Origin: Bacteroidales bacterium
Lineage (GTDB): Bacteria; Bacteroidota; Bacteroidia; Bacteroidales; F082
Direction of reading: 5' to 3'
Assembly: GCA_018400955.1 (NCBI GenBank)
Contig: JAGYLH010000011.1
Coordinates: forward strand, 1 to 51,958
Length of the DNA stretch: 51,958 nucleotides
Shown: positions 7,671-16,414 of the stretch, piece after piece
How the letters are laid out: each line of letters begins with the position of its first letter
Position numbering within the stretch: the first letter of the stretch is position 1
The notes under the pieces: generated by a model
Seen by the model: only the letters and a program-made list of their open reading frames with translations
Database searches by the model: none
What the model was told of the DNA's origin: nothing
Made by a program: the position numbers and the translations under genes

Positions 7671-8345
7671 ATGAGTAAAGCAGTTTTACACTATTCATCC
7701 ATCACCAAAAAAATCATCATGTCGCTGGCCGGCCTGTTTTTGATTACATTTTTGGTGGTTCACCTGGCCATCAACATATTGATACTGTTTGATGACAGCC
7801 GTGAATTGTTCAATCAGGCCGCCCATTTTATGATTACCAACCCTTTGATACAGGGTTTTCAGTGGGTGCTGTTTGCCGGATTTATCCTTCACATCATACT
7901 GGGTTTTGTGCTTCAGGTGCAAAACTGGTTGGCCCGCCCCACACGATACGACCGCAAGGGGCACAGCGAAACATCCTATTTTTCAAAGTTTATGATTCAT
8001 ACGGGTGTTATTGTTCTGATTTTTTTAGGTATTCACATGGCCAACTTTTTCTTCAGGGTAAAATTTGGCGAAGTGCCCATGATCACATACGATTCGGGTG
8101 ACACCTACAGGGACGTTGGCCTGCTCGTAATCGAGTTGTTCAAGGATTTGGGCTATGTTGTTTTTTACATCATCTCACTTTTACTACTTGGCTTTCATTT
8201 AGATCACGGCTTTCAGTCGGCCTTTCAGTCGCTGGGCCTGTATCACAAAAGCTATACACCTGCCATCAAGTTGATTGGTAAGTTTTATACCATCGTGGTA
8301 ACAGCGGGTTATATTGCTATTCCGGTAGTACTTTATTTCTTTTAA
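7671..8345 (+). CDS. sdhC: Succinate dehydrogenase/fumarate reductase cytochrome b558 subunit
   Basis: A 224-residue membrane protein with five hydrophobic segments. It carries histidines where the diheme b558 family places its heme ligands, among them His31 (VVHLAIN), His74 (LHIILGF), His122 (GIHMANF) and His176 (GFHLDHGFQ). It anchors the SdhAB dimer in the inner membrane and passes electrons between the quinone pool and the iron-sulfur subunit. It is the first gene of sdhCAB, with sdhA 15 bp downstream. In this phylum the complex often works as a menaquinol-fumarate reductase; the direction cannot be read from sequence. Confidence 0.93.
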   Translation: MSKAVLHYSSITKKIIMSLAGLFLITFLVVHLAINILILFDDSRELFNQAAHFMITNPLIQGFQWVLFAGFILHIILGFVLQVQNWLARPTRYDRKGHSETSYFSKFMIHTGVIVLIFLGIHMANFFFRVKFGEVPMITYDSGDTYRDVGLLVIELFKDLGYVVFYIISLLLLGFHLDHGFQSAFQSLGLYHKSYTPAIKLIGKFYTIVVTAGYIAIPVVLYFF

Positions 8346-8360
8346 AAGCACAGAAAAGAT

Positions 8361-10301
8361 ATGGCAAAGTTAGACGCAAAAATTCCAAATGGCCCGTTGG
8401 CTGAAAAATGGACCAATTATAAAGTTCACCAAAATTTGGTAAACCCCGCCAACAAGCGCAAGATCGATATCCTTGTTGTAGGCACCGGACTTGCAGGTGC
8501 TGCTGCCGCAGCCAGTTTGGGCGAAATGGGTTTCAATGTTAAGATATTCGGTATTCACGACAGCCCCAGGCGTGCGCACAGTATTGCTGCACAGGGCGGA
8601 ATAAATGCCGCAAAAAATTATACCAACGATGGCGACAGCGTTTACAGGCTGTTCAACGACACCATCAAAGGGGGCGACTACCGCTCACGCGAAGCCAATG
8701 TTTATCGTTTGGCCGAAGTAAGTAACAGCATTATTGACCAATGCGTTGCCCAAGGGGTGCCCTTTGCGCGCGAATATGGCGGGTTGCTCGACAACCGCTC
8801 TTTTGGTGGCGCACAGGTATCGCGCACCTTTTATGCACGCGGCCAAACCGGCCAGCAATTGTTGCTGGGCGCCTACAGTGCTTTGAGCAAAGAAATCAAC
8901 AAAGGTTCAGTAAAAATGTACACCCGCCGCGATATGATGGACCTCGTAATGGTTGACGGACGCGCGCGCGGCGTCATTATGCGCAACCTGGTTACCGGCG
9001 AACTCGAAAGGTATTTTGGCCATGCAGTGGTGATTGCTACCGGCGGTTATAGCAATGTGTTTTTCCTGAGCACCAATGCCATGGCATCAAATGGCAGTGT
9101 CGCCTGGAAAGCTTATAAGAAAGGTGCCTTTTTCGGGAACCCCAGTTTTGCACAAATTCACCCCACCTGCATCCCTGTGCATGGCGATTACCAGTCGAAA
9201 CTGACTTTGATGAGCGAAAGCTTGCGCAACGACGGGCGTATATGGGTGCCCAAGAAAAAAGAAGATGCCGAAAAAATCCAGAAAGGTACCTTAAAACCAA
9301 CGTCTATTCCCGAAGAGGACCGCGATTATTACCTCGAAAGACGTTATCCTGCTTTTGGAAACCTGGTGCCCCGTGATGTGGCTTCAAGGGCCGCCAAAGA
9401 GCGCTGCGATGCCGGACATGGCGTTGGCTCAACAGGTTTGGCTGTTTACCTCGATTTTGCTGATTCTATCAAACGCCTTGGCAAACATGTGATTGAGTCG
9501 CGCTACGGCAACCTCTTCCAGATGTATGAAAAAATTGTGGATGAGAACCCCTACGAAACCCCGATGATGATTTATCCCGCCGTGCATTATACTATGGGCG
9601 GCATTTGGGTTGACTACGAATTGCAAACCACCATCCCCGGCTTGTTTGCTGCCGGCGAAGCCAATTTCTCTGATCATGGTGCCAACCGCCTTGGTGCTTC
9701 GGCCCTGATGCAGGGTTTGGCTGACGGTTATTTTGTATTGCCTTATACGCTGCAGAATTACCTGGCTGACCAGATTGGTGTAAAGCCCCTGCCGACCGAC
9801 TTGCCTGAATTTTCCAAAACAGAACAGGAAACACAAGCGCTGATAGATAAACTATTGGCCGTAAATGGCAACAATACCGTTGACTATTACCACCGCAAGC
9901 TTGGTTTTATTATGTGGGATTATGTGGGCATGGCCCGCAACAAGGAAGGGCTGGAAAAAGCCATTCAGATGATTAAGGAGTTGCGCATTGAATTTTGGAA
10001 AAATGTTCGCGTGCCCGGCAAGGCCGACACCATGAATGTGGAGCTTGAAAAAGCACTCCGCGTGGTTGATTTCCTTGAAATGGGAGAGCTTATGGCGCGT
10101 GATGCACTTATGCGTGACGAGTCGTGCGGTGGCCATTTCCGCGAAGAATACCAAACCCCCGAAGGCGAGGCCATGCGTGACGACAATAAATTCAACTTTG
10201 TGGCTGCCTGGCAATACACCGGCGATGACAAAGAACCTGAGCTTCACAAAGAGCCGCTTGTGTTTGAATTCACGGAGGTGAAACAGCGCAACTATAAATA
10301 A
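8361..10301 (+). CDS. sdhA: Succinate dehydrogenase/fumarate reductase flavoprotein subunit
   Basis: A 646-residue flavoprotein. The dinucleotide-binding segment [10 protein letters not shown] (residues 41-50) is followed by the covalent-FAD histidine, His73 in [10 protein letters not shown]. Further conserved blocks are REYGG, the substrate-site HPTC segment and [11 protein letters not shown] near the C-terminal third. It interconverts succinate and fumarate on the cytoplasmic face. The length and block order match the class found with b558 anchors, such as Wolinella and Bacillus. There is no sign of damage. It sits between sdhC and sdhB with short gaps and is surely co-transcribed. Confidence 0.96.
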   Translation: MAKLDAKIPNGPLAEKWTNYKVHQNLVNPANKRKIDILVVGTGLAGAAAAASLGEMGFNVKIFGIHDSPRRAHSIAAQGGINAAKNYTNDGDSVYRLFNDTIKGGDYRSREANVYRLAEVSNSIIDQCVAQGVPFAREYGGLLDNRSFGGAQVSRTFYARGQTGQQLLLGAYSALSKEINKGSVKMYTRRDMMDLVMVDGRARGVIMRNLVTGELERYFGHAVVIATGGYSNVFFLSTNAMASNGSVAWKAYKKGAFFGNPSFAQIHPTCIPVHGDYQSKLTLMSESLRNDGRIWVPKKKEDAEKIQKGTLKPTSIPEEDRDYYLERRYPAFGNLVPRDVASRAAKERCDAGHGVGSTGLAVYLDFADSIKRLGKHVIESRYGNLFQMYEKIVDENPYETPMMIYPAVHYTMGGIWVDYELQTTIPGLFAAGEANFSDHGANRLGASALMQGLADGYFVLPYTLQNYLADQIGVKPLPTDLPEFSKTEQETQALIDKLLAVNGNNTVDYYHRKLGFIMWDYVGMARNKEGLEKAIQMIKELRIEFWKNVRVPGKADTMNVELEKALRVVDFLEMGELMARDALMRDESCGGHFREEYQTPEGEAMRDDNKFNFVAAWQYTGDDKEPELHKEPLVFEFTEVKQRNYK

Positions 10302-10340
10302 AACCTATTTTCTGATTAACCGACATAAAACGCTATAAAG

Positions 10341-11099
10341 ATGGATCTTACGTTAAAAATCTGGAGACAGGCCTCGGCTGGTGCCAAAGGGCAATTTGTC
10401 AATTACCAGGTCAAGAATATATCTGCTGAGGCTTCTTTTCTCGAAATGCTCGACATACTCAACGAAGAGCTCGTTATGAAAGGAAATGAAGAGCCTGTTG
10501 CTTTCGACCATGATTGCCGCGAAGGAATTTGCGGGGCCTGCAGCCTCTATATCAATGGCCGTCCGCATGGGCCCGACCGCGGAATTACGACTTGCCAGAT
10601 GCATATGCGCAATTTTAAAGATGGCGAAACCATTGTGATCGAACCCTGGCGGGCCAAACCTTTTCCGGTAATAAAAGACCTGATGGTTGACCGCACTGCT
10701 TTTGATGAAATTATCCAAGCCGGGGGCTATGTATCCGTTCGCACCGGAGGCACCCTGCCCGATGCCAATGCCTTGCCCATTCCCAAAGCAGCCTCGGATG
10801 AAGCCATGGATGCCGCTTCGTGCATTGGATGCGGTGCCTGTGTGGCTGCCTGCAAAAACGCCAGTGCTATGCTGTTTGTTTCGGCCAAGGTATCACAACT
10901 GGCCCTGTTACCGCAAGGCAAACTCGAAGCCCGCGAAAGGGTGCAAAATATGGTTAAAAAAATGGACGAACTTGGCTTTGGCAACTGCACCAATACCTAC
11001 GCCTGCGAAGCCGAATGCCCCAAGGAAATTTCGGTAACGCACATCGCCCGCATGAACCGCGAATATTTAAGTGCCAAAATTACTGCCCCTCAGAAATAG
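10341..11099 (+). CDS. sdhB: Succinate dehydrogenase/fumarate reductase iron-sulfur subunit
   Basis: A 252-residue protein. The N-terminal ferredoxin domain holds the [2Fe-2S] ligands Cys59, Cys64, Cys67 and Cys85. The C-terminal domain has the cluster motif Cys161, Cys164, Cys167, Cys171 ([11 protein letters not shown]) and a second set including Cys216, Cys222 and Cys226-Pro (ECPKEI). It passes electrons between FAD and the membrane hemes. It is the last gene of sdhCAB and is followed by a strong terminator. Its last dozen codons and the terminator recur in a degraded copy at 13462-13570. Confidence 0.95.
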   Translation: MDLTLKIWRQASAGAKGQFVNYQVKNISAEASFLEMLDILNEELVMKGNEEPVAFDHDCREGICGACSLYINGRPHGPDRGITTCQMHMRNFKDGETIVIEPWRAKPFPVIKDLMVDRTAFDEIIQAGGYVSVRTGGTLPDANALPIPKAASDEAMDAASCIGCGACVAACKNASAMLFVSAKVSQLALLPQGKLEARERVQNMVKKMDELGFGNCTNTYACEAECPKEISVTHIARMNREYLSAKITAPQK

Positions 11100-11131
11100 A
11101 TGGTGGTAACACCGCATTGTTTCTTTTACAG

Positions 11132-11168
11132 AAAGGCCGGCCCGATTGGGTGGGCCTTTTGATTTTTT
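11132..11168 (+). terminator. Rho-independent terminator of sdhCAB
   Basis: AAAGGCC (11132-11138) pairs with GGCCTTT (11153-11159), with an inner CCC/GGG pairing around a GATT loop, then T-rich sequence up to 11168. It lies 33 bp after the sdhB stop codon. Confidence 0.85.
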
Positions 11169-11185
11169 AACCTGTGATTTGGTAT

Positions 11186-11441
11186 TTGATTGGACTTAAA
11201 AAAACAAATCACAAATCAGTTTAATCATAACAATCAGTAAGATCAGTATATGAGCTATAGCACACTGATTAGACTGATTACACTGATTGATTATGATTTA
11301 GTCATTGATTGGACTTAAAAAAACAAATCACAAATCAGTTTAATCATAACAATCACTAAGATCAGTATATGAGCTATAGCACACTGATCAGACTGATTAC
11401 ACTGATTGATTATGATTTAGTCATTGATTGGACTTAAAAAA
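11186..11441. repeat. Tandem 119-bp foldback repeat, two copies plus a partial third
   Basis: The unit starts TTGATTGGACTT at 11186, 11305 and 11424, an exact 119-bp period; the third copy stops after about 18 bases. The two full copies differ at only about two positions. Within a unit, the left arm (rich in AATCAGT and AATCATAA) is the approximate reverse complement of the right arm (ACTGATT repeated every nine bases, then TTATGATT), around a centre with GAGCTATAG. Each unit can therefore fold into a long hairpin. It has no coding potential and resembles a non-autonomous foldback or MITE-like element, though no flanking target duplication was identified. Confidence 0.85.
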
Positions 11442-11500
11442 TTGTGTACAACACCAACCGACAAGATAATTCAAAACCCACACTCAAATCAATCAAAATA

Positions 11501-11532
11501 TTTGCGTAATCAAAATTAAGTACTTATTTTTG
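11501..11532 (+). promoter_or_regulatory. Promoter of the YefM/YoeB operon, with GTAC half-sites
   Basis: TTTG at 11501-11504, a 20-bp spacer and TATTTTTG at 11525-11532 match the phylum consensus, with the ATG 30 bp downstream. Two GTAC half-sites flank the -7 element (in AAGTACTT and TTGTACCT). YefM antitoxins are known to autorepress through TGTACA-like palindromes, so these may be operator half-sites; that part is inference. Confidence 0.65.
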
Positions 11533-11562
11533 TACCTGATTAATAACTTATAGATATTAAAC

Positions 11563-11817
11563 ATGATTGCTGCAAATTTCACAGAGTTCAGGACGGAACT
11601 AAAAAAATTCCTTGATCAGGTTGAAAACAACCACGAGACCTTGGTAATAAAAAGGAAATCAGGAAAAGGGACTGTTATGATTTCATTGGACGAATACAAC
11701 TCCATAATGGAAACGGTTCATCTTTTGAGCTCCAAAGCCAATGCTGACCGGCTTTATGAGTCGATTCAGCAAATGAAAACGGGAGCAACTGTAAAACATG
11801 ATTTAATTGAAGAGTGA
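11563..11817 (+). CDS. yefM: YefM/Phd-type antitoxin
   Basis: An 84-residue antitoxin. The N-terminal half (TEFRTELKKFLDQV, then TLVIKRKSGKGTVMISLDEYNSI) is the DNA-binding Phd/YefM fold, and the C-terminal part (about 52-84) is the flexible toxin-neutralising segment. It overlaps the YoeB gene by 4 bp, the usual arrangement of a type II toxin-antitoxin pair. It is expected to repress its own promoter, alone and with YoeB. Intact. Confidence 0.92.
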   Translation: MIAANFTEFRTELKKFLDQVENNHETLVIKRKSGKGTVMISLDEYNSIMETVHLLSSKANADRLYESIQQMKTGATVKHDLIEE

Positions 11818-12077
11818 TGAAAATTACTTTTTCGAAAAACTCATGGGAAGATTATGTTGCCTGGCAGAAAGAAGACAAAAAAATGGTGAAAAGGATTATT
11901 CAATTGATCAAGGACATACAACGTACCCCTTTTCATGGGCTTGGAAATCCGGAACCTTTAAAGTATGATTTATCTGGATTTTGGTCAAGGCGAATTGACA
12001 GGGAACACAGGCTTGTTTACCAGGTTATTGACAAAGAGATCTTGATTTATAGTTGTAAGTATCATTACGACAAATAA
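11814..12077 (+). CDS. yoeB: YoeB-type mRNA interferase toxin
   Basis: An 87-residue toxin of normal length. The family's catalytic residues are present: Glu in NPEPLKY, Arg in FWSRRID, and the terminal His-Tyr in KYHYDK. YoeB cleaves mRNA in the ribosomal A site and is held inactive by YefM, encoded just upstream. The start overlaps the antitoxin stop. A 100-bp copy of its 3' end (32 codons and 4 bp beyond) lies at 14386-14485. Confidence 0.93.
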   Translation: MMKITFSKNSWEDYVAWQKEDKKMVKRIIQLIKDIQRTPFHGLGNPEPLKYDLSGFWSRRIDREHRLVYQVIDKEILIYSCKYHYDK

Positions 12078-12128
12078 TTACGTAGCATACAGCAGCCTTT
12101 GCGGAAATTCTACCCAACACATGCACCG

Positions 12129-12162
12129 ACAACACATTTGTTGTACATTTGCAGTATATTTG
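12129..12162 (+). promoter_or_regulatory. Inverted repeat and -7 element of the Xre/RES operon
   Basis: ACAACA (12129-12134) and TGTTGT (12139-12144) form an inverted repeat with a four-base centre. TATATTTG at 12155-12162 matches TAnnTTTG. The layout suits an autoregulatory operator of the DUF2384/Xre antitoxin. Transcription would start at or just before the ATG at 12170, so the mRNA may be nearly leaderless. Confidence 0.5.
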
Positions 12163-12169
12163 TTGCATT

Positions 12170-12670
12170 ATGGCACAGGAGACACTAAAAACAAAACCGT
12201 TTAACACCGGAAGAAGTATTAAAAAAGCTGCGGGGGCAAGTAAATCCACGAAAGCCTGGCATATAGATTCGGGTGGCAAAACTTATGCGTGGTCAAGCAG
12301 CATGGAACGTGTCGGAATCATCAGGCAAGGAATTCCTTATGATTCAATAGAAACCATCAGCAAAAGGTTAAACCGTTCCGTTAAATCTGTATTGTCCATT
12401 GTTGGGATGCCACAAACAACCTATAACAAGAAAAAGAGCGAACATTCATTGCTAGATAGCAGAAATAGCGAATTGATCCTATTGATAACGGAGCTTATTG
12501 ACTTTGGGTTAGAGGTGTTTAATCAAGAAGAAGAAAAATTCCAGCGATGGTTAAAGAAACCTAATCTATCCCTTGCCGGGAATTCACCTGAAAGCTTGTT
12601 AGACACAACAACAGGCATTGACGAGGTAAAGTTCGCCCTGAACAGAATTGAATTTAGCAATTTTGCATAA
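12170..12670 (+). CDS. Xre/MbcA/ParS-type antitoxin (DUF2384)
   Basis: A 166-residue protein. A helix-turn-helix-like central part (IRQGIPYDSIETISKRLN, then VKSVLSIVGM) is followed by the C-terminal toxin-binding domain with the typical ending FQRWLKKPN, GNSPESLLDT and GIDEVKFALNRIE. These antitoxins pair with RES-domain toxins. The next gene, starting inside the stop codon (TAATGA overlap), is a RES toxin remnant. I chose the ATG at 12170 over 12149 because the -7 element covers the upstream start. The antitoxin looks intact although its toxin is broken. Confidence 0.85.
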   Translation: MAQETLKTKPFNTGRSIKKAAGASKSTKAWHIDSGGKTYAWSSSMERVGIIRQGIPYDSIETISKRLNRSVKSVLSIVGMPQTTYNKKKSEHSLLDSRNSELILLITELIDFGLEVFNQEEEKFQRWLKKPNLSLAGNSPESLLDTTTGIDEVKFALNRIEFSNFA

Positions 12671-13127
12671 TGAGGGTTTTCAGGATTGAAAGAGGGAAAT
12701 ATCTAAAAACTGCCCTAACAGGAATTGGGGCATCCATGACACAAGGGTATAGATGGAACAGCCTGAATACGAAATTGGTATATACAGCTGAAAGCAGGGC
12801 TTTAGCAACATTGGAAATTTCATGCACCTGGATTTAAGTGAAGATTTACCGACTGACAGGCATTATGTAGAAATGATATTCCTGATACCTTTAACGATAC
12901 AAGAAGTAAAAATTGGAGACCTTCCTGATAATTGGAACCCTTACCCCAACAAACAATTACGCAAACCATTGGAGATGACTTTGTGTTTGAAAATGAAGCT
13001 GTCATTTTGAAAGTTCCCAGCAGGTATTGTGCCTCAAGAATTTAATTACCTGATAAACCCAAATCATCTAGATGCCGGCAAGATTAGCAATCACAAAATA
13101 CCCATGGTATTTGACCCCACGTTTTAA
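12670..13127 (+). pseudogene. RES-domain toxin, frameshifted
   Basis: The frame opens MRVFRIERGKYL, then RWNSLNTKLVYTAESRALATLEI, the typical Arg, Trp-Asn and Tyr-Thr-Ala-Glu-Ser elements of RES toxins. These act as NAD-degrading or NAD-dependent phosphorylase toxins. At about 12830 the frame shifts; the next piece reads MHLDLSEDLPTDRHYVEM. A second shift near 13027 leads to IVPQEFNYLINPNHLDAGK and the end FDPTF. The parts in order make one RES protein of normal length, so this is a broken gene, or one corrupted by consensus errors. It starts within the stop codon of its antitoxin. Confidence 0.8.
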
Positions 13128-13186
13128 GGCAAAATAAAACGGAAACACCTACCAAAAAAATCGTAATTTTGTTCAAAATAAGGATT

Positions 13187-13370
13187 ATGTTGACAAAGGA
13201 AAAAATAAAAAAAGCCATTGAATTACTACCTGACAATGCATTGTTGATGAAATAATTGGATAGAATTATACTCCGTGACAAGATAGAACAAGGGCTTAAT
13301 GACGTTGAAAATGGCAAACACTTATACAACTGAACAAGTTGAAATAAGCTCAATAAAATGGGTTAAATAA
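13187..13370 (+). pseudogene. Decayed ParD/RelB-like antitoxin
   Basis: From ATG 13187 the frame reads MLTKEKIKKAIELLPDNALL, has an in-frame TAA at 13253-13255, then continues LDRIILRDKIEQGLNDVENG. After a shift it ends VEISSIKWVK at a TAA (13368-13370). This is the layout of small Bacteroidota antitoxins of ParE/RelE systems (LDELIDRI, then KIEQGL). Decay here includes a substitution-type stop as well as a frameshift. A decayed toxin frame follows directly. Confidence 0.55.
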
Positions 13371-13430
13371 TATTACTCGCCAGGGCATTAGCTGATTTGT
13401 AAGACATTAGCGAATATATTACTTAAAAGA
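13367..13430 (+). pseudogene. ParE/RelE-like toxin remnant
   Basis: One frame reads IILLARALADL, stop, DISEYIT, stop. This matches the first third of ParE/RelE toxins, where a beta strand is followed by an RAxxDLxxIxxYI helix. The rest is lost where sequence resembling the sdhB 3' end begins. With the preceding antitoxin remnant it makes a third, non-functional toxin-antitoxin pair in this island. Confidence 0.45.
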
Positions 13431-13461
13431 TCTTCCAAGATATAAAAATGTGGAGCTTGGA

Positions 13462-13570
13462 GAATTATCGAAAAGCCAAATTACTGCTCCTCAAAATAGG
13501 TGGGTAACGCAGCATTGATATGTTTTTTCTTGAAAAAAGGCTTCACTCGATTGCAGTGGCCTTTGTTTTT
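13462..13570 (+). repeat. Degraded copy of the sdhB 3' end and its terminator
   Basis: This stretch aligns with 11061-11168: the last dozen codons of sdhB (read here as KSQITAPQ against SAKITAPQ), the GGTAAC and GCATTG segments after the stop, and a terminator-like AAGGC/GGCCTT arrangement with T-run. By eye the match is about 75-80 percent with small gaps. Offset to the original is 2401 bp. Confidence 0.65.
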
Positions 13571-13983
13571 TGTAGGTTGTCTAATAGTTCAAGATTTTGC
13601 AGTCAAAAATGGCCGAAGGATGATTGAGTGGTTAAGTTTCTTTTATCTTTATGCCATGAGAAAGTTTAACTCAAGCCATGGAGCGTATTTACAAACACTA
13701 AAATCGGTGAGAGGTGTGTATGTTCTCAATATCAGTTTTGTAAAAGACAATCCAGCAAAAGATGAAGTATATAATTGTAACTTCTAAGCATTGGCAAATA
13801 TTCATTTTCATTGAACTGGATACATTTCAACTTAGTTCTAACCGGAATAAATTTTTCATTAGGAAACATCTCTTCATGGAACTTAGCATTGTGATTGGAT
13901 AATTACAATCGTCTTGTTCTTCTTGTGGGTTTTAGCAAATAGGATTATATCTAAACAGTATCCCAGATAATCCATATAAATTT
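13571..13983. other. AT-rich stretch without a supportable gene
   Basis: Short open frames exist, the longest about 95 codons from 13500, but none has a recognisable domain, and that one starts inside the degraded sdhB-end copy. It looks like decayed sequence. Confidence 0.4.
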
Positions 13984-14298
13984 AATAAATTAACCCTAAT
14001 TATATCTATTGTCTTTAGCACTGTGGTATTCAGACTTACTTATCAAAGACTTGGAGTAGGGAATTCCCATGCCAGATTGGGTTTCATCTATAATTAATAA
14101 TTTTACTTTTCTAGGATTACTCTATACCTTTTATAACGTTCCAAAAATCCCTAAAATCAATAGAACTCAACAAAAATCAAAATTTTTAGATTAAGTATAG
14201 TTTTATCAGTACTACTTTTTGCCTTTTCCAATTGGAATATGGTTTATGGCCAACCTAGACTGAATAGAATCTATGATGCCAAGGAAATGACTAAGTAA
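13984..14298 (+). pseudogene. Possible remnant of a multi-span membrane protein
   Basis: Three overlapping frames give consecutive hydrophobic pieces: NKLTLIISIVFSTVVFRLTY, then FTFLGLLYTFYNVPKIP, then RLSIVLSVLLFAFSNWN ending at TAA 14298. The pieces are joined by frameshifts and could be a broken membrane protein. I do not recognise a family, and AT-rich DNA can produce hydrophobic frames by chance. Confidence 0.3.
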
Positions 14299-14385
14299 AA
14301 ATTTCTTAATAGCTCCTTAAAACAATATAATAGTCCTGAAGCTAAGCTGAGCTGTTCTCACCTCAAAGTTCATCACAGCTTAATA

Positions 14386-14485
14386 TGGTCAAAGCGAATT
14401 GACAGGGAACACAGGCTTGTTTACCAGGTTATTGACAAAAAGATCTTGATTTATAGTTGTAAGTATCATTACGACAAATAATTAC
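14386..14485 (+). pseudogene. yoeB 3'-end copy, truncated
   Basis: The 100 bases match 11982-12081 at about 98 positions: the last 32 codons of yoeB and four bases beyond the stop. The Arg and terminal His-Tyr catalytic residues are included but the catalytic Glu region is missing. Upstream, weak YoeB-like wording (LKVHHSLIW against LKYDLSGFW) suggests that a second yoeB once stood here. Offset to the original is 2404 bp, nearly the same as for the sdhB-end copy. Confidence 0.8.
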
Positions 14486-14612
14486 ACAGACTAAGAGCGG
14501 ATCCTATTGCATGTCATGATTAGTGACTTATTACCTTCAACCAATACTGCTGATAATCTGTTTCAAACCGATTAGATAAAGGCCGGCAAGTTCTTCCGGC
14601 GAAAACAAATCG

Positions 14613-16168
14613 CTAAGCAACAACCGCTGGTGCGCCGGTCTGAAAAGGTGCCCAGTTGCTTTCAAAAGACATTTTGCCTTGTAGGTTGTACAGGTAAATC
14701 CCTGACCTATGAAGCCTGTTCCAAATTAAACGCAAGCTTCGGGAATCGATGTTAATCGGCTCAGCACCATCAAACCAGATGTTTTGTTGAAGGTTATTAA
14801 CAGCCACCGTCGGAAATTCATAAGCCCTATATCGAGCCTCCGTTTCGAAATCCGAGAGTTCATTGCCAGGTCGTGCCAAGGCAAAGCAAGGCCAGCTGTA
14901 TCTGCCATGCCCGTATTGATGCAGGGGCTTTGTTCGAGCAATCTAAAGTCTGCCTTCAAGCGGCCGGCAAAAGAAGCGGGTCTTCCTCGATGCAATCCAC
15001 ATAATACTCTTCGAACATGTCCGCCGCCAAAAGCCTCAAATACCAAAATTGCACGGAACAATTAACAGAACCCGGCCCGCTATCGGTATCCCATAGCCAC
15101 ACCTGCGAGCCAAATGGTTCGTTTCTCGGCAGAAGTGTTTCCCAGAGGATGCTGTTAAATAGTTTCGCATTGGAGGTAAGCTTGCTGCAGTACAAACCAC
15201 CTCCCATAGCATAATTACCTGATATGGTAGTGTTTGTAAACATAGGAGGCAGCCGCTTACTGGCAATGCCCTCCAAAAAACGCAGCATAATTGTCGATCA
15301 CAAGCAGATTGGCATTTATTTGCGTGGGGCTTGCATGCCGCAATAGCTTGATAGCAACCCAGCCTGCTGCTGTATTGAAAATGCAATTATCATTTTGGGG
15401 TTTGAAACTCAAACTGGAAATGGCACCGCCAATACCTGCCAGATGCGTTGTTGTAGAAATTGCAAAAACGGATATCAGGTTGGCCATAAATATTTAACAG
15501 CACCGCCATAGCCATAGCAATCAGGCTGTCGTTGCCGGCGAAATTGTCTCCCTTCAAAATGACTTCCGGTGATCGACATCCGACTTTGTGGCATAAAACC
15601 GCCCCGCCGCGCAAAGGCAAAATTATTATCGAAAACGCAATCCGAAATGCGCACCTTGTCAACACTTCGCACAATAAATGGCCCCCCACCAGCGATAAAC
15701 TGAGTCGATTACAGCTTTCCATAATTGAAAACACAATGGGCAAAAAAAGGAAGAATCATTGGTTATGTCTATCTGTCTGCTCGATGCCGCCCCAACTCTC
15801 GGTGTACTAGCATATTTGCTGCCTGTGGTATCGCCCATCGAAAATGAATGGGCGCGATGGATCTATTTCATGGCTTGCAAAGCCTCTTCGACCACAATTT
15901 TATAATGATCCTGAAAAGCACAATCGTTCCCGAAGCAATGGCAAGCACTTCACTGTCAGGGATTAGCACATCGCATACCACAAAACCGTATCGTAGCTCC
16001 ACACACCCGATTGCTCCCTACAGGCATCAAAGCTAATTTTTGAGCGTTACCGGAATGATGATAGGATTAAGAGAAAGACAATCGACAAAGCCAATTGGTT
16101 AATACGTCTGGACACAGAAGAAAATTGGCTATTTCGTCCGAAATCAGGTTGGGATAAAAGGAGGTCAT
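14613..16168 (-). pseudogene. Secreted right-handed beta-helix protein, multiply frameshifted
   Basis: Pieces on the minus strand, in several frames, spell out one protein. A signal-peptide-like LALSIVFLLILSS is followed by the helix entry (DTV, VCDVLIPDSEVLAIASGTIVLF), then rungs of the polymorphic-repeat type (CVFDNNFA, GGAV, ISGNYAMGGGLYCS, LFNSILWETL). The usual exit follows (SPCINTG, DIGAYEF near 14820) and a short tail ends at 14613. Such proteins are exported and are often T9SS cargo in this phylum. The many small indels match those in neighbouring pgk and dxs, so sequence error is as likely as real decay. Start and exact length are approximate. Confidence 0.7.
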
Positions 16169-16414
16169 ACTATTAAGATTAATTTGGTTTTAGGTAACAA
16201 ATATTATACGATTGACAAGTTCGTATGACAAAAAAGCAAGCACTTTGCATTTTTTTCTCCCTCAATCATCCATGCAATCGTTGCTATTAATAATTGTGGC
16301 CTTCCAACTGCCCAATTACTATTGATGCTTGCATTTTAATTACCTTTGCGGGACAAACCTTAAATCCAATAAAATTGATTATCAGCAATATAAAACATAA
16401 AATACCGAATATAA

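Noticed and set aside
13500..13787. 95-codon plus-strand open frame
   Set aside because: It begins inside the degraded sdhB-end copy, has no recognisable domain, and lies in a region full of decayed sequence.
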